From: Kordia algicida OT-1
Lineage (GTDB): Bacteria > Bacteroidota > Bacteroidia > Flavobacteriales > Flavobacteriaceae
Length of the DNA stretch: 64,000 nucleotides
NCBI RefSeq assembly: GCF_000154725.1
Contig: NZ_DS544873.1
Span: 491,569-555,568, forward strand
Direction of reading: 5' to 3'
Positions within the stretch are counted from its first letter, which is position 1. The number at the start of each line of letters is the position of its first letter. This document shows positions 54,400 through 63,618 of this stretch, one piece after another. The notes under the pieces were generated by a model. The model was not told the origin of the DNA, made no database searches, and saw only the letters and a program-made list of their open reading frames with translations. The position numbers were made by a program, and so were the translations under genes.

Positions 54400-55507
54400 T
54401 CAAAGCCCATCTTCATCACTTTTCTGTCCCATACTCATCAAATATGCCTTCAGAAATTCATCGATATATCCATTCATTACGGCATCAACATTTCCAGTTT
54501 CATGCGCGGTACGAACATCTTTTACCAATTTATACGGATGCATCACATAATTACGAATTTGTGATCCCCATTCTATTTTCATTTTTCCAGCTTCAATATC
54601 ATCACGCGCTTCCATTTGTTTCTTCAACTCAATTTCATACAATTGCGATTTTAACATTTGCATAGCTCTCGTACGGTTATCATGTTGCGAACGTGTTTCT
54701 GAACATGAAATTTGGATTCCAGAAGGTTTATGTGTCAACTGTACTTTTGTTTCTACCTTATTCACATTCTGTCCACCAGCTCCACTAGAGCGCGCTGTGG
54801 TAATCTCAATATCTGCGGGGTTAATATCAATTTCAATCGTGTCATCTACCAACGGATACACATATACAGATGCAAATGAAGTATGACGTTTGGCATTGCT
54901 ATCAAACGGAGAAATACGCACCAAACGATGTACACCGTTTTCACCTTTGAGCCAACCAAAAGCGTAATCACCTTCAATTTCTAAGGTTACTGTTTTAATT
55001 CCGGCAACATCACCTTCTTGGTAATTGAGTTCTTTGACTTTATATCCTTGCTTTTCGGCAAACATCAAATACATACGCATGAGCATACTTGCCCAATCAC
55101 AACTTTCTGTTCCTCCAGCGCCAGCAGTCACTTGTAGCACAGCACTCATGCTGTCACCTTCATCAGACAACATATTTCGGAACTCTAAATCTTCAATTTT
55201 TGTTTTTGTTTTCTCAAATTGTGCAGTAACTTCTTCTTCGGAAGCATCACCTTCTTTGTAAAATTCGTAAAGGACTTCCAAATCTCCGATCAAATCAGCA
55301 ACTTCGTTATAGTCGCCAACCCACTTTTTTTCTCCACGGAGTTTCTTCATCAAAATTTCAGCTTCTTTCGGATTGTCCCAAAAGTCTGGAGCATACGTTT
55401 TTTCTTCTTCGTTTGCAATTTCTATAAGTTTGGCATCTATGTCAAAGATACCTCCTTAACGCACCAAGGCGATTGATAAGATCTTTTATATGATCTGTTG
55501 TAAGCAT
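54400..55507 (-). CDS. prfB: Peptide chain release factor 2, with programmed +1 frameshift
   Basis: RF2 ends translation at UGA and UAA. Frame one starts at ATG 55507 ([21 protein letters not shown]) and meets UGA at 55444-55442. Shifting +1 there continues with [14 protein letters not shown] and the rest, 368 aa in total. The stop-codon-recognising SPF tripeptide ([14 protein letters not shown]) and the catalytic GGQ ([14 protein letters not shown]) are present. The low-UGA autoregulation known in many bacteria should apply: low RF2 favours frameshifting. A gene call from the first in-frame start after the shift would lose about 50 residues. Confidence 0.95.
55441..55456 (-). promoter_or_regulatory. 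Programmed +1 frameshift site of prfB
   Basis: On the minus strand the order is AGGAGG (55456-55451), TAT, CTT TGA C. This is the classical RF2 arrangement of an internal Shine-Dalgarno sequence, slippery CUU and in-frame UGA followed by C. Its use of an SD element stands out in a phylum that mostly lacks SD-led initiation. Confidence 0.93.
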
Positions 55508-55645
55508 GTTTGTTATTTTATTTCCTACAAAAATAAGATGTTTTATGTATATTCATAGCGTAAAATAGAAAAACCGAAAGAATCATAAATAAAGCTATTT
55601 TTTATAATAAAAACTACGGTTTAATTCTGTTAAAATGATATCCTA

Positions 55646-58096
55646 ATGAAGAATTATACAATACTGATTTTCATGTTTTTATGTGTTTCTGCAAGTTTTG
55701 CGCAAGAAAAAATGCCGCAACAGACACAAAAAAAACAATATCCACGAGAATACTACAAAGGCTACTTTAATTTTGCTTACGAAGAAAAGACAGACAAAAT
55801 TTTCTTGGAGGTTGAACGACTAGAAGAAGATTTCTTATATGTGTATTCTTTGGCAAGTGGCGTTGGTTCTAACGATATCGGATTGGACAGAGGACAAATT
55901 GGTGATGGAGTCGTGGTGCAATTCAAAAAAATGGGCAACAAATTAATGTTGATTCAACCAAATTTACGCTACAGAGCAAACACCACAAACGAGTTGGAAC
56001 GCAAAAGTGTAGAACAAGCTTTTGCTAAATCGGTATTATTTGGTTTCCCAATTGTTTCCGAAAAAGATAAAAAATATACAATTGACTTCACTCCATTTTT
56101 GATGCAAGATGCGCATGGTGTCATTCAGAGTTTGGCAGCTAATAAACAAGGAACTTATAAGCTCGATACTACTAAAAGCGCATTGGCTTTAGAGCGAACC
56201 AAAGCTTTTCCGAAAAATGTAGAATTTGAAGCGTTATTAACTTTTAAAGGGAAACCAAAAGGTGGAAACATTAGAAGTGTAACACCAAACGCTTCATTGG
56301 TTTCTGTAATTCAGCATCATTCGTTTGTAGAATTGCCTGATGATAAATATACACCACGAGTTTTTGATCCGCGAAGTGGCGCAATTCATATTTCATATTA
56401 CGACTATGCAACGCCAATTCAAGAACCAATGTTAAAACGTTTTGTAACACGACATCGTTTGGAAAAGAAAAACCCGAATGCAGTCAAAAGTGAAGCAAAA
56501 GAACCAATCATATACTATCTCGATCCTGGAACGCCTGAACCTGTACGCTCAGCCTTGTTAGATGGTGCGCGTTGGTGGAACGAAGCGTATGAAGAAATTG
56601 GCTTTAAGAATGCTTTTCAGGTACAACTATTGCCAAAAGGTGCCGATCCGATGGATGTGCGTTACAACGTCATTCAATGGGTTCATCGATCTACACGTGG
56701 TTGGAGTTATGGCGCAAGTGTGGTAGATCCGCGAACAGGCGAAATCATCAAAGGACATGTGAGTTTGGGAAGTTTGCGCATTCGTCAAGATTTTTTGATT
56801 GCACAAGCTTTGCTAAATAAGCCATTTGCTAATTCTGATGAAAATTATCAACCGATGTTGGAAATGGCTTTGGCACGAATTCGTCAACTGTCAGCGCATG
56901 AAGTTGGTCATACCATTGGTTTTGCACATAATTTTGCAGCAAGTACCAATAACAGAAGTTCTGTGATGGATTATCCGCATCCAACTGTAAAAATTACGAA
57001 TGGAAAAATTGATCTATCAGATGCGTACGCGACAGGAATTGGTTCTTGGGATAAAATTACAGTGGCATATTCCTACTCAGAGTTCAATTCAGCGAAAGCG
57101 GAAAAAGAAGGTTTACAGAAAATTCTAAACAAAGCATATAAAAAAGGACATCGTTTTATTTCGGATGTAGATGCAAGACCAATTGGTGGCGCACATGCAA
57201 AAGCGCATTTGTGGGATAATGGCAAAAACGCTTCCGCAGAATTGGAAAATGTGTTGAAAGTCCGTGCATTGGCGATTAAAAATTTCTCGAAAGGCAATAT
57301 CCGCTCTGGCGAACCATATACAGTTTTAGAAGATGTATTTGTACCGCTGTACTTTTTCCACAGATACCAAACAGAAGCCACTTCAAAATTGATTGGTGGA
57401 TTGGAATACAATTACGCAACCAAAGGTGATAAACAATTAATTACCAAAGTAGTTTCGGCAGAACAACAACGAGAAGCCTTAAACGCTATTTTAAAAACGT
57501 TGGATGCGAAAACGCTAGAAATTCCAGCAGATAAACTTGCATTATTTCCGCCTCGTGCTTTTGGGTATGGACGATCACGAGAATCATTCAGAGGAAACAC
57601 AGGAGTTGGTTTTGATGCAATTGCTCCAGCAGCAACGGCGAGTGATATGACATTGAAATTTTTATTTCATCCACAACGTGCTGAACGATTAATTCAACAG
57701 AAAAGTTTGGATAAAAAACAGCTAGGATTTGAGGAAATGGTCATGGAAGTTTTTCAAGCAACATTATTTAGAACTTATTACAATAAAGATGTGTCTTTGA
57801 ATCCAGTTCATAGTCAAATAGGCTTCGAAATAAATATGAATGTACTGAAACATCTAATGAATTTGGCGGTTCATAAGAATTCCTCACCTACTGTAAAAGC
57901 GAAAAGTTTGCATATGTTGAAAACATTAGAAATAAATTTACTAGGTAAAAATTTCCCTGAAGAAGAACGTTTATTTGCTGATTATTACTTTAAAACGATA
58001 GAGCAATTCAAAAAATACCCTGAAAAATTCAAACTAAAAGCATCACCAAAAATTCCAGATGGTTCGCCAATTGGAAGTGATGCTTGCGGATTTTAA
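55646..58096 (+). CDS. Secreted zinc-dependent metalloprotease (DUF5117/DUF4953 type)
   Basis: The 816-aa protein has a signal peptide (ILIFMFLCVSASFAQE), an N-terminal beta-rich domain (YFNFAYEEKTDKIFLEVERL, YVYSLASGVGSNDIGLDRGQ) and the extended zinc-binding motif HEVGHTIGFAHNF, with H418, E419 and H422 and the third His in the following turn. Proteins of this type are common in Bacteroidota and are exported to the periplasm or surface; there is no T9SS tail (it ends GSDACGF). The substrate is not known. Confidence 0.88.
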   Translation: MKNYTILIFMFLCVSASFAQEKMPQQTQKKQYPREYYKGYFNFAYEEKTDKIFLEVERLEEDFLYVYSLASGVGSNDIGLDRGQIGDGVVVQFKKMGNKLMLIQPNLRYRANTTNELERKSVEQAFAKSVLFGFPIVSEKDKKYTIDFTPFLMQDAHGVIQSLAANKQGTYKLDTTKSALALERTKAFPKNVEFEALLTFKGKPKGGNIRSVTPNASLVSVIQHHSFVELPDDKYTPRVFDPRSGAIHISYYDYATPIQEPMLKRFVTRHRLEKKNPNAVKSEAKEPIIYYLDPGTPEPVRSALLDGARWWNEAYEEIGFKNAFQVQLLPKGADPMDVRYNVIQWVHRSTRGWSYGASVVDPRTGEIIKGHVSLGSLRIRQDFLIAQALLNKPFANSDENYQPMLEMALARIRQLSAHEVGHTIGFAHNFAASTNNRSSVMDYPHPTVKITNGKIDLSDAYATGIGSWDKITVAYSYSEFNSAKAEKEGLQKILNKAYKKGHRFISDVDARPIGGAHAKAHLWDNGKNASAELENVLKVRALAIKNFSKGNIRSGEPYTVLEDVFVPLYFFHRYQTEATSKLIGGLEYNYATKGDKQLITKVVSAEQQREALNAILKTLDAKTLEIPADKLALFPPRAFGYGRSRESFRGNTGVGFDAIAPAATASDMTLKFLFHPQRAERLIQQKSLDKKQLGFEEMVMEVFQATLFRTYYNKDVSLNPVHSQIGFEINMNVLKHLMNLAVHKNSSPTVKAKSLHMLKTLEINLLGKNFPEEERLFADYYFKTIEQFKKYPEKFKLKASPKIPDGSPIGSDACGF

Positions 58097-58160
58097 GAAA
58101 AAATGTCAATTTAAGCGCTCTGAAAAATGTTGATTCTTAATAGAAAAAGATTTCTTTTAA

Positions 58161-58244
58161 GAGCCAAGAGCCAAGAGCCAAGAGCCAAGAGCCAAGAGCC
58201 AAGAGCCAAGAGCCAAGAGCCAAGAGCCAAGAGCCAAGAGCCAA
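58161..58244 (+). repeat. Tandem heptamer repeat, 12 copies of GAGCCAA
   Basis: Twelve perfect copies of a 7-bp unit lie 40 bp upstream of the threonine aldolase start. They are followed by CTCAATACTA written twice within 33 bp. Such arrays change length by slippage and could alter promoter spacing; the unit is not a multiple of three. Confidence 0.95.
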
Positions 58245-58283
58245 ACTCAATACTAATACCTCATACTCAATACTAAATAAATA

Positions 58284-59306
58284 ATGCGAATAAATTTAAT
58301 AAGCGATACCGTTACCAAGCCAACTCCACAAATGCTCAAAGCCATGTTTGACGCACAAGTTGGCGACGATGTTTTTAAGAAAGATGCTTCTATCAATCAT
58401 TTGGAGCAAAAAGTTGCTGAAATGTTTGAAAAAGAAGCGGCGTTGTTTTTCCCTAGTGGAACGATGGCAAATCAAACCGCAATTAAATTACACACCAATC
58501 CAGGCGATCAAGTGATTTGCGATAAGGATGCACATATTTACAATTACGAAGGTGGTGGTGTGAGTTTTAATAGTGGTGCTTCTTGTAAATTAATCGATGG
58601 ACATCGTGGAATGTTCACGGCAGCGCAAGCCAAAGCGGCAATCAATCCACCAGATTTTTATCACAGTCCGCTAAGTTCATTAATTGCGTTAGAAAATACG
58701 GCAAATCGCGGTGGTGGTGCTTGTTGGGATTTCTCAGAAATTGAAAAAATCCATGCGGTTGCTCGTGAAAACGATTTAGGTTTTCATCTAGATGGAGCAC
58801 GTTTGTGGAATGCTTTGGTAGCAAAAGGCGAAACGCCAGCACAATACGGAAAGTTGTTTGACACTATTTCGGTGTGTTTATCCAAAGGATTGGGTTGTCC
58901 TGTAGGTTCTGTGTTGGTTGCAGATGAAGAAACCATTCATAAAGCACTGCGAATTCGTAAAATTTTAGGTGGCGGAATGCGTCAGGCGGGTTATTTAGCT
59001 GCCGCAGGAACGTACGCGTTAGACAATCATATAGCGCGTTTGGCAGAAGATCATGAAAAAGCAAAAGAAATAGGAAAGACCTTAGAAAGTTTGGCAATTA
59101 TTAAAAAAGTGGAGCCGATTGAAACCAATATTGTCATTTTTTATTTACAAGATGATATTGACGAAAAAGCCTTTTTAGATAAATTAACAGCATTAGGAAT
59201 TGATTTGATAGGAATGGGAAGTGGAAAGCTCCGAATTGTCACTCATTTAGATTATACTGCCGAGATGCATCAAGAGTTTTTGAAAGTTATACAGAAAGTT
59301 GTCTGA
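58284..59306 (+). CDS. ltaE: Low-specificity L-threonine aldolase
   Basis: The 340-aa PLP enzyme cleaves threonine or allo-threonine to glycine and acetaldehyde. It begins NLISDTVTKPTPQMLKAM, with GDDVFKKDASINHLE, FPSGTMANQTAI and the LHLDGARLWNAL-like FHLDGARLWNA segment that holds the PLP aspartate, and SVCLSKGLGCPVGS with the Schiff-base lysine. Length is normal. The variable heptamer array lies in its upstream region. Confidence 0.92.
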   Translation: MRINLISDTVTKPTPQMLKAMFDAQVGDDVFKKDASINHLEQKVAEMFEKEAALFFPSGTMANQTAIKLHTNPGDQVICDKDAHIYNYEGGGVSFNSGASCKLIDGHRGMFTAAQAKAAINPPDFYHSPLSSLIALENTANRGGGACWDFSEIEKIHAVARENDLGFHLDGARLWNALVAKGETPAQYGKLFDTISVCLSKGLGCPVGSVLVADEETIHKALRIRKILGGGMRQAGYLAAAGTYALDNHIARLAEDHEKAKEIGKTLESLAIIKKVEPIETNIVIFYLQDDIDEKAFLDKLTALGIDLIGMGSGKLRIVTHLDYTAEMHQEFLKVIQKVV

Positions 59307-59331
59307 ATAAGTATTCAATCAAAAAAATAAG

Positions 59332-59715
59332 ATGAAAAAAGTTATAGGATTGTTTTTAATTTTTGTGATGTTCGCTTTGTTGTCATTCAGCACACAAAAC
59401 AATTGTAGAAAATACTTTAAAGGTAAATGGAAGTATGAAAAGTACGATGCGGAATATATTTATGTGGTGCGAGAAGAAAAAGTACAACGCGCTTACATGG
59501 AAAACGGAAAGTATTATTATGAATTTTCTATAAATTGGCTTTCTGATTGTAGTTACGAACTTACGTATGTTGGAACAAACAGTCCAAATCCTGCTGTGGC
59601 AAAGATTGGTGAAAAATTTTCTGTAGAAATCACTAATATTAATGATTCCATTACAGAATACAAGACCATTTTTAGAGAGAAAACCGATGTTGGAAGAATG
59701 GTTCGTATGAAATAA
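59332..59715 (+). CDS. Small exported hypothetical protein, possibly lipocalin-like
   Basis: The 127-aa protein has a signal-like N-terminus (VIGLFLIFVMFALLSFS). It continues CRKYFKGKWKYEKYDAEYIY and NWLSDCSYELTYVGTN with two Cys that could pair, and ends in short beta-strands. This resembles small lipocalin-type folds, but I do not assign a family. It follows threonine aldolase by 25 bp. MITE-like copy 2 is inserted 12 bp after its stop. Confidence 0.6.
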   Translation: MKKVIGLFLIFVMFALLSFSTQNNCRKYFKGKWKYEKYDAEYIYVVREEKVQRAYMENGKYYYEFSINWLSDCSYELTYVGTNSPNPAVAKIGEKFSVEITNINDSITEYKTIFREKTDVGRMVRMK

Positions 59716-59727
59716 TGAATTTAAATA

Positions 59728-60092
59728 ACGTGAGTTCGACGTAAGAATTTTAGTTTGAAACTTTTCTTTTCCGCAGTATAGCAGGAGTTTTTCGTTAAAA
59801 ATTTTCGAAACCTTGGAGAAATGTTAATTCATGAACTCCATAACTGAAAATAGAGCATGGTGAACTAAAATTTAGAAAAACTCATGCAGTTTTAGTTTTT
59901 CCATAAAAGAAAAACTAAAAATACCTCTGGAAAAGTTCCCTTTCTTTTGTTGATGCCAGTGCTGAACTTGATTCAGTATTCTTTGGGTAAGCAAAGAAAA
60001 CGAAAATAAAACACTAAAAATGAATTATATAGCAGAATTATTTCTAAAATTACTATAAATATAAATTGAATGATTTATATCGAACTGACGTT
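59728..60092 (+). mobile_element. MITE-like repeat element, copy 2 (365 bp)
   Basis: The same element as at 24125, with terminal inverted repeats ACGTGAGTTCGACG and TATCGAACTGACGTT, flanked by AAATA (59723-59727, 60093-60097). It is longer because of two inner insertions: about 48 bp near 59822-59870 and about 25 bp near 59950-59975. The second insertion carries the GCTGAACTTGATTCAG core of the REP-like repeat at 35711. Confidence 0.85.
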
Positions 60093-60113
60093 AAATAGTA
60101 AAAAGAAATACAT

Positions 60114-60141
60114 AAAAAAAGCAGCTCATTGAAGCTGCTTT
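60114..60141 (-). terminator. Terminator of the YegP-like gene
   Basis: The stem AAAGCAGCT/AGCTGCTTT with a 6-nt loop is followed on the minus strand by seven T (60120-60114), 21 bp after the stop codon. Confidence 0.9.
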
Positions 60142-60162
60142 CGTATACTAAAAAGTTATTTT

Positions 60163-60492
60163 CTATTCAGTAAGGTCTTTTACTTCAGCGTTTCCAGCAT
60201 TTTTCTTCACAGATTCAATTCCGTTCTCCATTCCTGCTTCACTAGCGTACATTTGACTACTTCCGATAATTTGTCCGTTTCCAGCTTTTAAATTGAAGTG
60301 AAATTTCCCATTTTTTGCGGTTTTACGTTCAAATTTACTATCGTCTGTTGAATTCTTTTTACAAGATTCAATGCCGTTTTTAGCACCGCTTTTATCAGCA
60401 TATCCTTGACTAGACATAATAATTTGTCCATTCTTAGCTTTTAGGTTAAAGTAGAATTTTTGATTGTTTTCACTTTGATATAATTCAAACAT
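60163..60492 (-). CDS. YegP family protein (DUF1508 tandem repeats)
   Basis: The 109-aa protein is two copies of one unit: FYFNLKAKNGQIIMSSQGYA, KNGIESCKKNS, and then FHFNLKAGNGQIIGSSQMYA, NGIESVKKNA. This is the DUF1508/YegP pattern, a small soluble beta-alpha fold found across bacteria with unknown role, possibly in stress. Length is normal. Confidence 0.88.
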   Translation of the reverse strand: MFELYQSENNQKFYFNLKAKNGQIIMSSQGYADKSGAKNGIESCKKNSTDDSKFERKTAKNGKFHFNLKAGNGQIIGSSQMYASEAGMENGIESVKKNAGNAEVKDLTE

Positions 60493-60744
60493 AGTTATTT
60501 AGAGATTTAGTTAAGATGAGTAAATATATCAAAAATATATCGTAAAAGAAATGCTATAAACTTCAATTTGGAACTTTATACAGGGTTTTTCCCTAAAAAA
60601 ATGCTTTTTAACGATAAAAAATGCACTTTAATCAAAATAGTATGCTTGCATAATGTTTAGGTAACCACTATTTCCTAACGATTAGATAATTTCGTACATT
60701 GTTAATCATTAATAACAACAATTAAATAATTAATCATTTAAGAC

Positions 60745-62427
60745 ATGAGAAAAAAACTATTATTTGGACTAGCCTTAGCCATAGGTTCTTTTGCCTTTGC
60801 TCAAGACTTACCAACGAATCCAGAACCTGGAAAATGTTACGTTCGTTGTGTAACACCAGACATTTATGAAAACAGAGAAGTGCAGGTTATGGTATCACCA
60901 GCTTATAAGAAGCTGAAAACAATCCCAGCAAAGTATACTACAGTGAACGAAACAGTAGTTTCTAAAGTAGCGGGAGAAAGATTGACAGTAGTTCCTGCTG
61001 AGTACGGAACTGAAACTTTTGAAGTAGTTACTAAAGAAGCGTCTCAGCGTTTAGTGAAAGTCCCATCACAGACAAGTAGAGATACTGAAACTGTAGTTGT
61101 AAAAGAAGCAAGCTACCGTTTAAAAATTGTTCCTGCGGTGTATGAAACAAGAACTTTTGATGTGGTGACTAGACCAGCGTATCAAAAAGTTGAAATTGTA
61201 CCAGCAGTGTATGAAACAAGAGATGTTGTAATTACTGTAAAAGAAGCTTCTCAACGTATGGAAGTTGTGCCTGCAGAATGGGGAACTGAAACAGTAACGT
61301 ATAAGAAAAGAGAGTATGGTTCTTCAATTCAATTGACGCCAGCTTCTTTTACTAGCGATTTTGAAACAATTGAAGTGAAGCCAGCTGCTGCACAATGGCA
61401 AATGAGCGAAATTCCTCCAGCAGACTGTAATTCTTCAAATCCAGATGATTGTAGATACTGGTGTTACAAAGCGATTCCTGCACAGAACGTAACAGTTCCT
61501 GTAAAGCGTTTGGCAGCCGATGCTTCTTCTACAAGAACTCCAGATTGTGACCCGAACAATAATGGTGGAAAGCCATGTGGAGAAGGAACATTTACTAGAA
61601 CAATTATGGTAAAGCCACCTTCAACACGTATCATTCCTATTCCTGAAGTTACGAAAACTATCAAGAAAACAGTAATGGTAACGCCTCCAACAACACGTAT
61701 TATTGATGTTCCAGCTGAAGTTAAAACAATGAAGCGTAGAGTAATGGTAACGCCTCCAACTACTGAAAGAATTGAAATTCCAGCAGTTACGGAAACAGTG
61801 AAGAAAAGAATTGTTACTAGCGAGAGTACTCGTGTAGAAGATATTCCTGCTGTAAGCAAAACATACAAGAAAACAGTAATGACTTCAGCTCCAAAAGCAA
61901 ACTCAATTCCTGTTGCTCAAAAAGAAACTACCTTAAAAACTACAAAATTAGTAGAAGACTCTAAAGTAGTTGAAACAGAAGTGCCTGCAGTGTACAAAAC
62001 AGTTACAAAAGAAGTATTGACTAAAAAAGGTGGTTTGACTACTTGGAAAGAAGTTGATTGTAAGTTGTTAGTTTATAATGATTTAAATATTAACTGGAAC
62101 TTAGGAAGTGCAACATTAACTGCTGCTGCAAAGCGTGAAATTGACACTAAATTATTACCAGTATTACAAACAGGAGTTTCTGTAGAAATTGCTTCTCACA
62201 CAGATTCAAGAGGATCTGCTGCAAGCAACGAAGCATTATCTCAAAGAAGAGCACAAGCAGTTACAAACTACTTGATTTCTAAAGGAATCAACTCTAGTAA
62301 GATTGTTTCTAACGGATACGGAGAAAGAAGATTATTAAACAGATGTAAAGATGGTGTTTCTTGTACTGAAAGAGAGCACTTGGCAAACAGAAGAACACAA
62401 TTTAGAGTGTTAGATCAGAAGAACTAA
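60745..62427 (+). CDS. OmpA-family protein with internal beta repeats
   Basis: The 560-aa protein has a signal peptide (LLFGLALAIGSFAFAQ). Residues about 45-230 hold several repeats of the form VPA-x-YETRTFDVVTRPAYQKVE and VKEASQRMEVVPAEWGTET. A second set at about 290-400 reads VMVTPPTTRIIDVPAEVKTM and similar. The C-terminal OmpA domain (LNINWNLGSATLTAAAKREI, EIASHTDSRGSAASNEALSQ, NRRTQFRVL) binds peptidoglycan. The repeats probably form an extended surface or periplasmic module. A perfect terminator follows. Confidence 0.9.
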   Translation: MRKKLLFGLALAIGSFAFAQDLPTNPEPGKCYVRCVTPDIYENREVQVMVSPAYKKLKTIPAKYTTVNETVVSKVAGERLTVVPAEYGTETFEVVTKEASQRLVKVPSQTSRDTETVVVKEASYRLKIVPAVYETRTFDVVTRPAYQKVEIVPAVYETRDVVITVKEASQRMEVVPAEWGTETVTYKKREYGSSIQLTPASFTSDFETIEVKPAAAQWQMSEIPPADCNSSNPDDCRYWCYKAIPAQNVTVPVKRLAADASSTRTPDCDPNNNGGKPCGEGTFTRTIMVKPPSTRIIPIPEVTKTIKKTVMVTPPTTRIIDVPAEVKTMKRRVMVTPPTTERIEIPAVTETVKKRIVTSESTRVEDIPAVSKTYKKTVMTSAPKANSIPVAQKETTLKTTKLVEDSKVVETEVPAVYKTVTKEVLTKKGGLTTWKEVDCKLLVYNDLNINWNLGSATLTAAAKREIDTKLLPVLQTGVSVEIASHTDSRGSAASNEALSQRRAQAVTNYLISKGINSSKIVSNGYGERRLLNRCKDGVSCTEREHLANRRTQFRVLDQKN

Positions 62428-62455
62428 GATTTTAAATTAAATAAACTCAATAAGT

Positions 62456-62486
62456 AAGGGAAGTCAATTGACTTCCCTTTTTTTTA
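62456..62486 (+). terminator. Terminator of the OmpA-family gene
   Basis: A 24-bp perfect palindrome (AAGGGAAGTCAA/TTGACTTCCCTT, 62456-62479) is followed by T through 62486. Confidence 0.95.
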
Positions 62487-62511
62487 TTAAACTTTATATA
62501 TCTAATTAGTC

Positions 62512-62760
62512 TTATGGACACCAAAAAGTTTCTGGACAATATCCCATAGAACAATCACCTGCCAAACTGTTTTTAGGACAATCTTTAACATCGGCAGTCA
62601 TCGGTGTTGGATCATCTGATACTATAGATGTTGTATATGGATCAGCTCCAGAAGTTGTTTTTGTGTCTGAAGAACACGCTTCACCACCAAAAACAGCAGT
62701 TTGAATATTTGAAATAGATTCTTTGTTTAATGCTAAACTTTTGATACTTCTTTTTTTCAT
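62512..62760 (-). CDS. GG-leader natural product precursor peptide (class I lanthipeptide-like)
   Basis: The 82-aa peptide has the Bacteroidota GG-type leader: MKKRSIKSLALNKESISNIQ, then TAVFGG with the cut expected after G26. The core of about 56 residues is rich in Thr, Ser and Asp and has five Cys (EACSS, VKDCPKN, AGDCSMGYC, FWCP). NCBI-style annotation often calls such peptides class I lanthipeptides. No dehydratase, cyclase or transporter gene is near, so the precursor is an orphan in this window and would rely on distant enzymes. Confidence 0.8.
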   Translation of the reverse strand: MKKRSIKSLALNKESISNIQTAVFGGEACSSDTKTTSGADPYTTSIVSDDPTPMTADVKDCPKNSLAGDCSMGYCPETFWCP

Positions 62761-62876
62761 AATAATTGATTTTAATGTTTATAAATGTTTAATGTCGACA
62801 GATTAAACTTAAGACCATTTACGAAAATAGCTTCAAGCGAATTGCTGAAAGATGTATTTCAATTGCTAAAAACAAA

Positions 62877-62907
62877 AAAGAGTTACCTTTTACAGTAACT
62901 CTCTTTT
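62877..62907 (-). terminator. Probable original terminator of ybaB, now displaced
   Basis: The stem AAAGAGTTAC/GTAACTCT with a T run on the minus strand lies 320 bp beyond the ybaB stop. MITE-like copy 3 is inserted between stop codon and hairpin; without it the hairpin would be about 20-50 bp from the stop. Confidence 0.75.
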
Positions 62908-62931
62908 ATATATTGTATATTTTTTAATCTA

Positions 62932-63225
62932 ACGTGAGTTCAACGTAAGAATTTTAGTTTGAAACTATTCTTTTCCGCAGTATAGCAGGGATTTTTCGTG
63001 AAAAATTTTCGAAGCCTTGGAGAAAATTTAGAAAAATTCATGCGGTTTTAGTTTTTCCCTAAAAGAAAAACTAAAAATACCTCTGGAAAAGTTCCCTTTC
63101 TTTTGTTTCTTTTCTTTGGGTAAGCAAAGAAAACGAAAATAAAACACTGAAAATAAATTATATAGCAGAATTATTTTTAAAATCACTATAAATATAAATT
63201 GAATGATTTATATCGAACTGACGTT
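62932..63225 (+). mobile_element. MITE-like repeat element, copy 3 (294 bp)
   Basis: The third copy, of the same length as copy 1, flanked by AATCTA on both sides (62926-62931, 63226-63231). The right direct repeat contains the ybaB stop codon (TAG on the minus strand, 63231-63229), so insertion took place at the stop without damaging it. Confidence 0.88.
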
Positions 63226-63228
63226 AAT

Positions 63229-63552
63229 CTAAGAAAACATGTCCATGCCAGGAATATTTGGCATTCCGTCTTTGGCAACAGCAGCAACTTCTGCTTCATG
63301 AACTTCTCCTGCACGCTTGATAGCTTTGTTTAAAGTTAAAATTAAATAATCTTCCAACTGTTCTTTATCTTCTAGCAATTCGTCTGAAACCTCAATCGAT
63401 TTAATTTCACGATTTGCAGTGACAGTCACGTTAAGCAAGCTGTCAGAACTTTTTTCATCAATCAAAACAGTGTGCAATCGTTGTTTTGTTTCTTCTACTT
63501 TTTTCTGGGTTTCTTTCAATTTACCCATCATTCCCATTAAATCTCCAAACAT
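63229..63552 (-). CDS. ybaB: YbaB/EbfC family nucleoid-associated protein
   Basis: This 107-aa DNA-binding protein starts [20 protein letters not shown] and continues [19 protein letters not shown], with a C-terminal helix [20 protein letters not shown]. Dimers bind DNA and affect nucleoid shape and transcription. It usually neighbours dnaX/recR; here it stands alone. A transposed element lies directly at its stop codon. Confidence 0.92.
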   Translation of the reverse strand: MFGDLMGMMGKLKETQKKVEETKQRLHTVLIDEKSSDSLLNVTVTANREIKSIEVSDELLEDKEQLEDYLILTLNKAIKRAGEVHEAEVAAVAKDGMPNIPGMDMFS

Positions 63553-63618
63553 TTGTATATAATTAAAGGTTAATTTTTACAAAATTATTAAATTGTGGAC
63601 TTTTAACATACTTTTCAA

